From contig CABIXY010000001.1 of the NCBI GenBank assembly GCA_902362805.1, forward strand, positions 702,737 to 766,736: a stretch of 64,000 bases of DNA, written 5' to 3'. This DNA comes from Eubacteriaceae bacterium. Its GTDB lineage: Bacteria > Bacillota > Clostridia > Peptostreptococcales > Anaerovoracaceae. Shown here in pieces: positions 8,364-17,122 of this stretch (position 1 is its first letter; each line of letters starts with the position of its first letter). The notes under the pieces were generated by a model that had not been told where the DNA came from, searched no databases, and saw only the letters and a program-made list of their open reading frames with translations. The position numbers and the translations under genes were made by a program.

Positions 8364-8771
8364 TTACACATTGTTGGCGTCGTTCAATTCGAAGAGATTG
8401 CCCTCAGGATCTCTGAAATAGGTGCAGCGCATACCCCAGCTTTCAATATATTGCGGTTCGCCGAGAAATTGCACACCTGCCTCTTTCAGGCGTTGGTAGT
8501 CTCCATCCAAGTCAAGGGTTGGAATCACTGCTGCGACAGTGTCTGGCTGTGCGTCAGCGTTTGGCTGTTCATAGCCGCGAAACATCGGCATGGCATATCC
8601 TGCAAAGATGGCAAAGCAGGGCGGCGCTTCACTGCTGACGGCAAAGGACGTGTAAGGTCCGTTCCGATCTCCCCAGACTGCTGTCAGTCCAATTTTTTCT
8701 GTGTAGAAATCAAAGCATTCTCCATAGTCTTTTCGCACCAAAATGCGGATTGTCGTTTCATCAAATTTCAT
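8364..8771 (-). CDS. VOC (glyoxalase/bleomycin resistance) family protein
   Basis: A 135-residue single-domain vicinal-oxygen-chelate protein with the beta-alpha-beta-beta-beta pattern repeated twice. The recognisable C-terminal signature is WGMRCTYFRDPEGNLFEL, where the Glu is the usual metal ligand. GAAAGGAAT precedes the ATG. Such proteins act as dioxygenases, isomerases or ligand-binding resistance proteins; nothing here decides which. It is encoded downstream of, and in the same direction as, the AraC gene with a 47-base gap, so the two may be co-transcribed. Confidence 0.8.
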   Translation of the reverse strand: MKFDETTIRILVRKDYGECFDFYTEKIGLTAVWGDRNGPYTSFAVSSEAPPCFAIFAGYAMPMFRGYEQPNADAQPDTVAAVIPTLDLDGDYQRLKEAGVQFLGEPQYIESWGMRCTYFRDPEGNLFELNDANNV

Positions 8772-8818
8772 TTCTATTCATTCCTTTCTGCTTCTATGCT
8801 GGGAATTAAATTATAGAC

Positions 8819-9652
8819 TTAAAATTTTGCTATTTCACTGTAAAAATCGGACATATTGCTTCGATATGTCTGTGGTGTCATGCCACAGACGATTTTAAAA
8901 TCTTTTACGAAGTGAGAGACATCATAATATCCTAGCCTTTCACAGACGAAGTCAAGTGTGTTGGTTCGCTCATTTAAAAGCCGAATGGACTTATTGATTC
9001 GCACCAGACGAGAGAAAGATTTGATGCTCATGCCGAGATATAGGTTGAAGAGTCTGTTCAGATGACGAGAGCTATAGAAAATCTGATGGGATAGGTCTTC
9101 TGTGGTCAGTGCGCCTTCCATTTGGATGATGGTTCTGACAGCCAGAGCAAACTCTACGGGGTATTGAAATCGAATTCTGGAGATCAGAAGCGCTTCTGAT
9201 GCCAGCAACAATTCATCTACTGAGGAGGACGCAGCGAAAATGCTTCGTAATGTTTTATCGAGTTGATCGTCTACAAATGAGAAGGGCAGTATTTTATCTG
9301 TCAGTTCCTTCTGACTGATTTCAGTGAATGGAAAAAAGCCTGCAGGCTGGAATTCGATGATGAATATGACACCGCATCGATTGGCAATATCGCCGACTCT
9401 CTGTGGCTTCGTAGTAGGTCCAAATAGAAAGCTGTGCGCACCGGTGTTATCATTAAATAACACAAGAGTGACGCTGCCGTGAGGCATGATGGTATAATCG
9501 TCAGAAATAGCAGACTCGTCTGGGAAGGAAATTGTAAAATTAGAGATGAAATTTGTAAGTGGCGCACAGGGAGATAGATAGGCAAAATCTTCACCCTGAA
9601 TGAGTATCTCCCTGCTTTCAGATATGACTTTTAAACTTTTTTTATCTATCAT
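8819..9652 (-). CDS. AraC family transcriptional regulator
   Basis: A 277-residue regulator. The C-terminal third carries the double HTH of AraC/XylS proteins, seen as LSHQIFYSSRHLNRLFNLYLGMSIKSF and the second-helix signature DFVCERLGYYDVSHFVKDFK leading to MTPQTYR. The N-terminal 170 residues form an effector domain of the type found with cupin-like or DUF-class sensors; its ligand is unknown. GAAGGAAAA precedes the ATG. It shares a direction with the VOC gene and is divergent from tRNA-Val, so it may control the VOC gene. Confidence 0.86.
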   Translation of the reverse strand: MIDKKSLKVISESREILIQGEDFAYLSPCAPLTNFISNFTISFPDESAISDDYTIMPHGSVTLVLFNDNTGAHSFLFGPTTKPQRVGDIANRCGVIFIIEFQPAGFFPFTEISQKELTDKILPFSFVDDQLDKTLRSIFAASSSVDELLLASEALLISRIRFQYPVEFALAVRTIIQMEGALTTEDLSHQIFYSSRHLNRLFNLYLGMSIKSFSRLVRINKSIRLLNERTNTLDFVCERLGYYDVSHFVKDFKIVCGMTPQTYRSNMSDFYSEIAKF

Positions 9653-9693
9653 GTTCTATTTTCCTTCAGTCTATAAAAAAATGATAATTATAC

Positions 9694-9723
9694 TTGTCAT
9701 ATCGGTACTACCTGTGGTAGAAT
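9694..9723 (+). promoter_or_regulatory. sigma-70-type promoter of tRNA-Val
   Basis: TTGTCA (9694-9699) and TAGAAT (9718-9723) are 18 bases apart and end 13 bases before the tRNA. Confidence 0.65.
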
Positions 9724-9736
9724 ATATGAGCAAAAT

Positions 9737-9812
9737 GATTTGTTAGCTCAGCTGGGAGAGCGTCTGGGTGACAACCAGAAGGTCGGCGGTTCGAGCCCGC
9801 CACAGATCACCA
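9737..9812 (+). tRNA. tRNA-Val (anticodon GAC)
   Basis: A complete 76-base cloverleaf. The acceptor GATTTGT pairs with ACAGATC (one G-T pair), the D-arm is GCTC/GAGC, the anticodon stem TCTGG/CCAGA closes the loop GTGACAA with anticodon GAC, the T-arm is GGCGG/CCGCC around TTCGAGC, and CCA is encoded. Position 32 is G where a pyrimidine is normal. It is a single tRNA with its own promoter and terminator, so it should be a stand-alone transcript. Confidence 0.9.
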
Positions 9813-9820
9813 ACTATATC

Positions 9821-9864
9821 GAAAACGCAAGGCTTTGAGGATATCGAGTCTTGCGTTTTCTTTT
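9821..9864 (+). terminator. terminator of tRNA-Val
   Basis: GAAAACGCAAG pairs with CTTGCGTTTTC across a loop and is followed by TTTT. Confidence 0.8.
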
Positions 9865-9884
9865 GCCATGAAGTGAACTTGTCC

Positions 9885-10218
9885 CAGGATGACATCTCGT
9901 TACAATAATTTTATGCTTTTTGGGCATATCTTTGTATTCCTGCGTAACCGGATTGCTGCCGGAAGGCTTTACCAGGGGGGTATATCCGATACTGGTTACT
10001 TTTTGGTACCAATACTCTGTTTCGAAGACTGTCATCAGGCCATAAAAGTAACCACAAGCTGTACTTTTATAGATTTTGTAAGCGATATGAACTATTTTTG
10101 AAGAGAATGACATCTGATGCTGCCGTGGAGTTACGCACAAACTTTAGAAAGGCATCAAAAAACCTAACTCTATTATAAAAAAAGCCTGACTTATACCCCT
10201 ATACCGTATATGCACGAC
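9885..10218 (-). repeat. long diverged dispersed repeat R (copy 1)
   Basis: Read on the minus strand, this matches 26189-26546 over most of its length: a TATACGG-AGGGGTATA start, TTTTTTGATGC, GCGTAAC, GGTTACTTTT, then a well conserved core with AAAGTAACC, ATCGGATATACCCC and AATCCGGTTACGC. GTAACC/GGTTAC arms can fold. A 108-codon minus-strand frame spans it (9814-10140) but changes between copies are not concentrated at third codon positions, so I treat it as non-coding or a decayed gene. It fills the gap between the tRNA and the racemase gene. Confidence 0.6.
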
Positions 10219-10300
10219 AGACCAATGAGTAGAAGCTACACCTCTGTTCCAATGAACTTGACCTAGGCACATATCATTTACGACATTATTTGGAATCTTT

Positions 10301-10984
10301 TCATGCTGTTTCTATCGCCATCCTCGCTGCCGTTTCGCCGTGAATCATGGTCGTATCAAAGAGTGGAATATCCGTATGATTCTGCTGCATCAGCAGGCCG
10401 ATTTCTGTGCAGCCGAGAATGACGCCTTCTGCGCCTTGACGTGTCAGGCTGTCTGCGATTTGGTAGAACCGCTTTGACGATTCCTCACCAACGATGCCAA
10501 AGCCGGTCTCGTTGTAGAGGACATGGTCGATGAACTTCCGATCTTCCAGCGTTGGGATTATCACTTCCAGGCCGCGCTCTGTCAGCCGACCTCTGTAAAA
10601 ATCTTCTTCCATGGTAATCCGCGTGCCGAGTAAGCCGATTTTCTTGATACCTTTCGCTAAAATCGCATCGGCGGTAGCATCTGCAATGTGCAGCAGAGGC
10701 GTTTTGATTTTGGATTCGAGGAATGGCGCATGCTTGTGCATGGTGTTGGAACAGATGATATAGAAGTCACAGCCTGCTGCCTCGATCTGTCTTGCACCCT
10801 CTAAGAGAACCTGCGCCTGCTCCTCTTTTCTGGTCACAAAGACCTCCTGCAAATTGACGTTGGCCAGAACCATCTTGGCACAGTTGTACTCTCCCAGAGC
10901 ATCAGCAATATAATGATTGATGTACTCGTACATCTGAAGAGAAGAGTGCCAGGACAGGCCGCCGATCATACCGATTGTTTTCAT
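10301..10984 (-). CDS. aspartate/glutamate racemase family protein
   Basis: A 227-residue cofactor-independent amino-acid racemase family protein. It opens with MKTIGMIGGLSWHSS, has the first catalytic cysteine in IICSNTMHK and the second in ILGCTEIGLL, as expected for the two-cysteine, two-base mechanism. The ATG at 10984 is chosen because GGAGGTG sits directly upstream; the frame extends further 5' without an RBS. It would interconvert L- and D-aspartate (or glutamate) in the cytosol. No neighbouring gene fixes the substrate. Confidence 0.88.
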   Translation of the reverse strand: MKTIGMIGGLSWHSSLQMYEYINHYIADALGEYNCAKMVLANVNLQEVFVTRKEEQAQVLLEGARQIEAAGCDFYIICSNTMHKHAPFLESKIKTPLLHIADATADAILAKGIKKIGLLGTRITMEEDFYRGRLTERGLEVIIPTLEDRKFIDHVLYNETGFGIVGEESSKRFYQIADSLTRQGAEGVILGCTEIGLLMQQNHTDIPLFDTTMIHGETAARMAIETA

Positions 10985-11218
10985 ATCACACCTCCGATTA
11001 CCTGTTTTGTTCAGTTTACCCCAGGAAGATACGATTGTCAAACGTCTAAGATATTATGGACTTGCATCGCGCAGTTTCTCCCTAAATAATGTGCAAAGCG
11101 TTCAACTGAGGAAAAGTACCTTATGGAAAAACGGGAATCTGGTGTTCCGTGGTAATCAGCTGGACATTCTGTCTCATTGCGGCTAAAATAAGAATTAGAA
11201 AATATGATCCGGAGGTAA

Positions 11219-12445
11219 ATGATGAGAGCATACGAAAGATTTTTAAAATATGTCATGTACGATACCATGTCCCTGGAAGGCAGGGAGTCGGTGCCAAGCA
11301 CACCGGGACAGAAGGCCTTTGCAGAGGTCCTGGCATCTGAACTGCGAGAATTTGGCATTGAAGATGTACGCCTGGACGATAAGGGATACATCTATGGCAG
11401 TATCCCGTCTAACATTGAGAAAGAAGTACCGGTCATCGGATTCATCGCCCACGTCGACACTTCTGATGCTCATCCTTCTCCTGCAAAAGCGCCGCGGATT
11501 ATCGAAAAATATGATGGCCGCATCCTGGAATTGGCACCGGGAGTGGTACTGAATCCAGCTATCGACAGCAATCTGCAGAACGCCATCGGCTGTGATATCA
11601 TCGTTACCGACGGAACCACTCTGCTGGGCGGCGATGACAAGGCCGGTGTAGCCGAAATCATGACCGCGCTGGAATACATTACTTCCCATCCTCAGTTCAG
11701 ACATGGCAAAATTGCATTTTCTTTTACTCCTGATGAGGAAATCGGCACCAGTCAAGACCACTTTGACGTGAAGGCCTTTGGCGCAGACTTCGCCTATACG
11801 GTGGACGGCGCAGACTTTGGCGATATTGAATACGAAAACTTCTACGGTGCATCGGCAAAGGTGACGGTCAGAGGCATTTCCACCCATCCGGGAGAAGCCA
11901 AAGACAAGATGAAGAATGCCTGCCTGATCGCCATGGAGTTTGACGCACTGTTGCCGCCTTGGCAGAGGCCGGAACATACAGAAAACTATGATGGGTTTTA
12001 TCATCTGCTGCGCATTGCCGGTGACTGTGAAAACTGTCAGATGGCATATCTGGTCAGAGAACATGACGATGCTAAGTATGAAGAAAAGAAGGCTTACATG
12101 GAAAAGGCGGCTATGCTGCTCAACGAAAAGCACGGCGCGGGAACAGTGCTCCTTGAGATTGAAGACGGCTATCGAAACATGGCGGAGATGGTGCGTCCCC
12201 ACATGCATCTGATTGAATTTGCCAAGGCTGCCATCGCGGAATGCGGTGTAACGCCACGTGTGCCCGCTATACGCGGCGGTACTGACGGTTCAGAGCTTTC
12301 TTACAAGGGTGTGCCTTGCCCTAACTTGGGAACTGGCTCTTTCAATCATCATTCGCTGACGGAGGTTGCTAACATCGACCACATGGATCAGTGTGCGCAG
12401 GCGCTTTTGAAAATTATGGCAAAATATGCGGAGTTTGAAAAATAA
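11219..12445 (+). CDS. pepT: peptidase T (tripeptide aminopeptidase)
   Basis: A 408-residue di-zinc M20B aminopeptidase that releases the N-terminal residue of tripeptides in the cytosol. Diagnostic motifs are IAHVDTSDA, LLGGDDKAGVAEIM, FTPDEEIG, the PepT-typical FGADFAYTVDG, and a C-terminal RGGTDGSELSYKG with GTGSFNHHS. Length matches the family. CCGGAGG lies just upstream of tandem ATGs at 11219 and 11222. It is monocistronic, with the racemase divergent on the left. It supports a peptide-fermenting lifestyle together with the M20 and aminopeptidase P genes. Confidence 0.94.
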   Translation: MMRAYERFLKYVMYDTMSLEGRESVPSTPGQKAFAEVLASELREFGIEDVRLDDKGYIYGSIPSNIEKEVPVIGFIAHVDTSDAHPSPAKAPRIIEKYDGRILELAPGVVLNPAIDSNLQNAIGCDIIVTDGTTLLGGDDKAGVAEIMTALEYITSHPQFRHGKIAFSFTPDEEIGTSQDHFDVKAFGADFAYTVDGADFGDIEYENFYGASAKVTVRGISTHPGEAKDKMKNACLIAMEFDALLPPWQRPEHTENYDGFYHLLRIAGDCENCQMAYLVREHDDAKYEEKKAYMEKAAMLLNEKHGAGTVLLEIEDGYRNMAEMVRPHMHLIEFAKAAIAECGVTPRVPAIRGGTDGSELSYKGVPCPNLGTGSFNHHSLTEVANIDHMDQCAQALLKIMAKYAEFEK

Positions 12446-12518
12446 GACTGCCCAACTGTTCACGCTGCATTGCTGCGGGTGGGAACTCGGGAACTGGTTT
12501 TTGGGCCGTAATAGCAGC

Positions 12519-12567
12519 AAAAAAGGGCCGCAGCCTAGCGGTTTACACGCTAGTGCTGACAGCCCTT
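12519..12567 (-). terminator. terminator of the XRE gene
   Basis: On the minus strand AGGGCTG...CACTAGCG pairs with CGCTAGG...GCCCT and is followed by TTTTTT. It starts three bases beyond the stop codon. Confidence 0.75.
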
Positions 12568-12569
12568 AT

Positions 12570-12926
12570 CTAAAGTGACTTTGCGTCGCCATTTTTCACG
12601 AACTCCAAAATCTCGATGATTTTCTTTTGCTCTTCTTCGCTGAACTGATGGAAGATTCTTAAAAGCTCTTCTTCACGGGATTTTGATGCGGCATCTGCGT
12701 CCACATCGTCGCGCCCGGCATTTAGAATGGAGTCAACCGAAACATGGAAAAGTTTGGAATAATAGAAGAGAACGCGAAGATTTAGTTTGGTGCGGTTATT
12801 TTCGATGTTGCTGATAAACGCTACGGTGCAGCCCAGATCTGCGGCTACCTGCTCCTGTGTGAAAGCGTGTGCAGTACGCAGACGTTTCATCTCCATGCCA
12901 ACTTTGAGAAAGTCCAGTTCGTCCAT
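12570..12926 (-). CDS. XRE family helix-turn-helix regulator
   Basis: A 118-residue regulator. Residues about 10-65 form a Cro/CI-type HTH (MKRLRTAHAFTQEQVAADLG, then FISNIENNRTKLNL). The C-terminal half is a charged helical tail (SKSREEELLRIFHQFSEEEQKKIIEI) similar to SinR-like dimerisation tails. GGAGGTAACATC precedes the ATG. Its upstream region carries repeated AT-rich TATATA(C/A) motifs that could be its own operators. No target is apparent because the right-hand neighbour region is non-coding. Confidence 0.85.
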   Translation of the reverse strand: MDELDFLKVGMEMKRLRTAHAFTQEQVAADLGCTVAFISNIENNRTKLNLRVLFYYSKLFHVSVDSILNAGRDDVDADAASKSREEELLRIFHQFSEEEQKKIIEILEFVKNGDAKSL

Positions 12927-13077
12927 GATGTTACCTCCTGCCTGGTATATACTTATAGATATATTTTAATATAACAATCAGTAGAAAACAATTGGCGCAG
13001 TTGGTATATAAAATTATACTTATCAATATAATGCTTCTCGAAATAGGAGGCGTGTTTCTTCAGTACCAAACGTTTTG

Positions 13078-13524
13078 TCGTATGACATTCTGCCCAAAGA
13101 GGGGGACACATCCGCCTTCATTTTCGTTTTTTTGCTTGTTACTTGCACCTTTTTTGATTATCGTAAACCAATCCGCCTTCATTTTTGAATTCCAGCTCCC
13201 TACTTGCGCAAAAGAGAAGAATTAAGACGAATCTGGCGAATTTCAAGGTCAGCTCAAGGGCATTTGCCCTTCCGTACGGTTGAACCCAGCCAGATTCATG
13301 ACATATATTTCGTTTAATGGTAATTTATGTATGTAAGCATGAGCTCCTGCAAAGGGAGTGGTGCAAGTAAACTTAAAAAAATTAAAAATGAAGGCGGAAA
13401 TCTATGCCCGGGCAGCATTTTGTGCCGTGATGCTCTGCTTTTTTCAAGAATGAAGGCGCGCAGAGCGCTCAGGAAACGCAGGACGCAGTTTGATTAGAAT
13501 CGCTTTAGGCAGAATGTCATACGA
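13078..13524. mobile_element. MITE-like element bounded by 17-bp terminal inverted repeats
   Basis: TCGTATGACATTCTGCC at 13078-13094 is repeated as its exact reverse complement at 13508-13524. Inside, TTACTTGCACC (left, 13141-) mirrors GGTGCAAGTAA (13362-), and the CCGCCTTCATTTT motif (two copies left) mirrors AAAATGAAGGCGG (right). No transposase frame is inside and no clear target duplication is visible. A near-match of one end is at 28641-28660. It fills the gene-free gap after the XRE gene. Confidence 0.5.
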
Positions 13525-13928
13525 TGCGTTCCATGCCAGCCATAGGCTGGGGAACGCGTCGTATCCTAATTGTGCCATATCTCTATCTCATAGAATGGAC
13601 GGCCAATTTATATATGCCAGAGCCGATTTACTGGGTTCTAAAGCTGGGAGCGCCTCTCAGTTTTATTTGGCTGGCAGGATGCGGCTTGATTGCCCTGATT
13701 CGAAAGCTGCTTTGTGCCAATATCTGGCTGCTTGCAGGTATCAGCATTATGGCTTTTTACGTTTGTGAACGAATGACCAACTCTATGCTGGATAACTTTA
13801 TCGGCAGTGATGATTCGTGGCAATTATCAGAACACTATCCCGTGGTCTATTATGGACCGGCGGCGATGCTGATTTTCATCGGACTGATGGTATCATTGTA
13901 CCGTTACACGAAAAAAACTTCTCGATGA
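13524..13928 (+). CDS. hypothetical membrane protein, possibly 5'-truncated
   Basis: A 134-codon frame with three to four hydrophobic segments (about residues 12-30, 40-62, 67-85 and 108-126). I do not recognise the family. No Shine-Dalgarno precedes the ATG at 13524 or any nearby start, and the frame begins exactly at the end of the inverted-repeat element, so an element insertion may have removed the original 5' end and promoter. The internal residue pattern (aromatic-rich helices with a short acidic loop GSDDSWQ) looks like a real protein rather than chance. Confidence 0.45.
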   Translation: MRSMPAIGWGTRRILIVPYLYLIEWTANLYMPEPIYWVLKLGAPLSFIWLAGCGLIALIRKLLCANIWLLAGISIMAFYVCERMTNSMLDNFIGSDDSWQLSEHYPVVYYGPAAMLIFIGLMVSLYRYTKKTSR

Positions 13929-13954
13929 TGGCGGTAAACACAAAAAAGTCCGCC

Positions 13955-14000
13955 TAAAAAAAAACGGAGCGGAAATATAAAACTTTCATTTCCGTCCGTT
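13955..14000 (-). terminator. terminator of the DMT gene at 14015
   Basis: On the minus strand CGGACGGAAAT pairs with ATTTCCGCTCCG, followed by an unbroken run of T. Confidence 0.8.
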
Positions 14001-14014
14001 TGGTTCCTTTGTTG

Positions 14015-14932
14015 TCATATCAGAGAGTTGGTTTGCTGCTGCAGGCCAGTGCCCGACACTGAAGTTTGATGCTTTCGTTTACCGGCACCTTCAGCAAAGA
14101 CTGCGCCGCCGATGATCAGTGCGCCGCCCACTCCTTGCAGGAAGGTTAGACTCTCACCTAATAGAATTACGGAAAAGATCACCGCGGACAGAGGCTCCAA
14201 ATATCCGCAGACCGAGACCGTTCCAACAGATAGAGATTGAATCGACGAAAAATACAAGTAGCAGCCGACGCCGGTATTGACCAGACCGATGATCAGAATG
14301 GGCAGCAGGTTTTCTGAAATGGATCCAAAATGCAGCCCCTGCTTAGCCAGAGTAAATACTGCCACAGTGAAGAAACTGGCAGCCAGCTGATACATGGAAT
14401 TCGCAAGGCCCGTGATACTGCGGGCTTTTTTGCTGGAAATGACCAGAACAGCATAGAAGACTGCCGATAAAATGGCATAAATCAGCCCCTTGGAGAGACC
14501 GCTCGTAAGAACGGAACCGCCATTGATCAGAAACATGCCCGCAAGGACGACGGCCATACCGAGGACTTTGGCTGCGGATAACTTTTCATGGAAAAGAAGG
14601 GGAGACAAGGCCATGACGATGATGGGTCCACAATAGTAAATCAGCGTTGAAATGCCGACGCCAACTATTCTATAGGCTTCAAACAATACTAGCCAGCAGG
14701 CACCCATGGCGGCGCCAGAAAGCAGCAGATAAGCGAAGTGTTTCTTATTTGCAGGAATCTGCAGGCGGCCTTTGCTGATTATAAAGAGCAGCAGCAAAAA
14801 GGCGCTGCCGATCAAAGTACGAAAAAAGACGATTTCGTGGCTGGGCAGAAGGATGTGGCTGGCAACAATGCCGTTGGAGCCGAACAGCAGCAAGGCAGCG
14901 AGATACTTTAAAAATGCGGTGTTTACTTTCAT
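14015..14932 (-). CDS. DMT superfamily (EamA) transporter
   Basis: A 305-residue ten-helix exporter with two EamA repeats; FGSNGIVASHILLPSHEIVFFRTLIGSAF marks the first helix and loop, and GTVSVCGYLEPLSAVIFSVILLGE the repeat end. AAAGGACC precedes the ATG at 14932 (a TTG is one codon upstream). It is divergent from the LysR gene at 15041, with about 108 bases between, the usual arrangement for a LysR regulator controlling an exporter. Cargo unknown; the neighbouring serine dehydratase suggests amino-acid efflux as one possibility. Confidence 0.85.
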   Translation of the reverse strand: MKVNTAFLKYLAALLLFGSNGIVASHILLPSHEIVFFRTLIGSAFLLLLFIISKGRLQIPANKKHFAYLLLSGAAMGACWLVLFEAYRIVGVGISTLIYYCGPIIVMALSPLLFHEKLSAAKVLGMAVVLAGMFLINGGSVLTSGLSKGLIYAILSAVFYAVLVISSKKARSITGLANSMYQLAASFFTVAVFTLAKQGLHFGSISENLLPILIIGLVNTGVGCYLYFSSIQSLSVGTVSVCGYLEPLSAVIFSVILLGESLTFLQGVGGALIIGGAVFAEGAGKRKHQTSVSGTGLQQQTNSLI

Positions 14933-15040
14933 CAAATCAGGTCCTTTCTATTGATTCTAATATCTTTTTAGTGTATCATTTTCACTAGAATTACAAAAGC
15001 GAATTATTCTCATAGGTTTTATTACGAAAACGGATGGAAA

Positions 15041-15937
15041 ATGGATACAAATTTACAGAAATATATGGCTTTCTTAAAAACAGTGGAATACGGGAGCTTT
15101 ACAAAAGCGGCAGAGGTACTTCATTACTCCCAGTCCGGCATCAGCCGCATGATCGGCGATCTGGAAAGGGAGTGGAATCTGTCTGTCCTGGAGCGGGGAC
15201 GCAGCGGGGTAAGCCTTACTTCTGAGGGCATAAAGGTGCTGCCTTTCGTACAGAACGTGTGTCGGGAGTATCAAAACCTGCAGGAGCAGATAGATCGTCA
15301 GTGCGGCCTGGAATCAGGGCTGATTCGTATCGGCACCATTTCCAGTATTGCCACCCATTGGCTGCCGTCGGTAATCAAGAAATTTCAGAGAGATTTTCCT
15401 AATATCGAGTATGAATTACTGTCGGGCGACTACGGAGAAATTGAAGAGTGGCTTCTGGCGGGCAGGGTGGATTGTGGTTTCTTGCTGCTGCCTGCTTCTG
15501 CTGAACTGGAGATCACCCCTTTAAAACGAGATGAAATGATGGTGATTCTGCCTCAGGATCATCCCCTCGCGGACTGCGAAACTTTTCCTTTGAAGGCGTT
15601 GGAAGAAGAGCCCTTTATGCTCCTAGAGCGGGGAGAAAAATCTCAGGTATCGGAACTGCTGCGGCAGCGGGGTCTGCATCCTAAAGTGCGGTTCATTACT
15701 TTGGACGATTATGCCATCATGTCCATGGTGGAGAGCGGTCTGGGAATCAGCATTCTGCCAGATTTAATTTTGCAGCGGACGCCTTACCGCATCGTAAAAA
15801 AACCGCTGGCGGCGCCTGCATATCGGGAACTGGGTCTGGCCATGCGGGATAGCAAAACCGCTTCTGCGGCCGTGAAGAAATTTTTGACATATGTATTGAA
15901 GGAGACGACAAATGGAATCATTAAAAGAACTATATAG
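15041..15937 (+). CDS. LysR family transcriptional regulator
   Basis: A 298-residue LysR-type regulator with an N-terminal HTH (MAFLKTVEYGSFTKAAEVLHYSQSGISRMI in part) and an effector domain containing the IGTISSIATHWLP start typical of the substrate-binding fold. It overlaps the first 26 bases of the serine dehydratase gene, so the two are coupled, and it is divergent from a DMT exporter. The arrangement suggests it senses serine or a related amino acid and controls both sides, but that is inference. Confidence 0.88.
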   Translation: MDTNLQKYMAFLKTVEYGSFTKAAEVLHYSQSGISRMIGDLEREWNLSVLERGRSGVSLTSEGIKVLPFVQNVCREYQNLQEQIDRQCGLESGLIRIGTISSIATHWLPSVIKKFQRDFPNIEYELLSGDYGEIEEWLLAGRVDCGFLLLPASAELEITPLKRDEMMVILPQDHPLADCETFPLKALEEEPFMLLERGEKSQVSELLRQRGLHPKVRFITLDDYAIMSMVESGLGISILPDLILQRTPYRIVKKPLAAPAYRELGLAMRDSKTASAAVKKFLTYVLKETTNGIIKRTI

Positions 15938-17117
15938 AATTGGGCGGGGCCCGTCCAGTTCACACACCATAGCGCCGACAAGGGCGGCGGAACTTTTTGC
16001 AGCAGAAAATCCCGGAGCGGATCATTTTCGAGCGACCCTCTGCGGCTCTCTATCGAAGACTGGAAGAGGACACATGACTGACACGGCGATTCTCGATGTC
16101 TTGGGACGGACAAAATGCGAGATTATTTTCAGCGACAGACCTGATGAAGAACTGCCTCATCCCAACACGATGATCTTTGAGGCTTTTGCTGCAGATGGCC
16201 ATGGGATGTCTGCCTTGGAGGTTTACAGTGTAGGCGGCGGACGAATCGCCATCAAAGGCCGTCCGGCTGAAAAGGCGCAGGACGTTTATCAGTTGTCTAC
16301 TTTTGAGGAAATCAGAGATTACTGCAATCAGAAAAATATGCGGATCTGCCAGTATGTCTATGAGACAGAAGGAGAAACCATCAAAGAATATCTGTCTGAA
16401 ATCTGGCAGCAGATGAAGCGGACCATTGAGGCAGGTCTGGCAGCGGAGGGAATCTTGCAGGGCGGACTTGCCGTGCAGCGGAAGGCGCGCTATCTATACC
16501 GTCAGAATCATATCGACGAGAGTCCGCAGACCAGGGAGAATCGTCTGGTCTGCGCTTTCGCTTATGCCGTCAGTGAAGAAAACGCTGACGGCGGTACCAT
16601 CGTCACGGCACCAACCTGTGGAGCCAGCGGCGTTTTGCCGGCAACCCTTTACTACATGCAGCAGTATCGCAGGCTGCCTGATGAGAAAATTATCGATGCC
16701 TTGGCGACGGCTGGAATCATCGGCAATTTGATCAAAACCAACGCTTCTATCAGCGGTGCGGAATGTGGCTGCCAGGCCGAAGTGGGCAGCGCCTGTTCAA
16801 TGGCGGCGGCAGGGCTGTCTGAATTGTTCGGCATGGAAATCGATCAAATTGAATATGCGGCTGAAGTGGCCATGGAGCATCATTTGGGACTGACCTGCGA
16901 CCCCATCAGCGGGCTGGTGCAGATTCCCTGCATTGAGAGAAACGCCGTAGCGGCCATGCGAGCCATGAACGCTCTGAGTTTAGCGAACTTCCTGACGCAC
17001 ACCAGGAAAATTTCCTTTGACGTGGTAGTGAAGACCATGTACGAAACGGGCAGGGACTTGTTCAGCAAATACAGAGAGACTAGCGAAGGCGGTCTTGCCA
17101 AGACCTATTTTGAGTAA
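15912..17117 (+). CDS. sdaA: L-serine dehydratase, iron-sulfur-dependent, single chain
   Basis: Deaminates L-serine to pyruvate and ammonia using a [4Fe-4S] cluster. The 401-residue chain fuses the beta-type N-terminal domain (RGPSSSHTIAPTRAAELF) to the catalytic alpha domain. Cluster cysteines are visible in APTCGASGVLPA, GAECGCQAEVGSACSMAAAG and CDPISGLVQIPCIERN. AAGGAG lies before the ATG inside the LysR gene. Clostridia often split this enzyme into two genes; here the beta and alpha parts are in one chain, as in SdaA of enteric bacteria. The enzyme is oxygen-sensitive, in keeping with an anaerobe. Confidence 0.93.
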   Translation: MESLKELYRIGRGPSSSHTIAPTRAAELFAAENPGADHFRATLCGSLSKTGRGHMTDTAILDVLGRTKCEIIFSDRPDEELPHPNTMIFEAFAADGHGMSALEVYSVGGGRIAIKGRPAEKAQDVYQLSTFEEIRDYCNQKNMRICQYVYETEGETIKEYLSEIWQQMKRTIEAGLAAEGILQGGLAVQRKARYLYRQNHIDESPQTRENRLVCAFAYAVSEENADGGTIVTAPTCGASGVLPATLYYMQQYRRLPDEKIIDALATAGIIGNLIKTNASISGAECGCQAEVGSACSMAAAGLSELFGMEIDQIEYAAEVAMEHHLGLTCDPISGLVQIPCIERNAVAAMRAMNALSLANFLTHTRKISFDVVVKTMYETGRDLFSKYRETSEGGLAKTYFE

Positions 17118-17122
17118 ATGAC

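Noticed and set aside
9814..10140. 108-codon minus-strand reading frame over repeat R
   Set aside because: It reads through the tRNA terminator, has no RBS, and the homologous copy at 26 kb is broken upstream; substitutions show no third-position bias.
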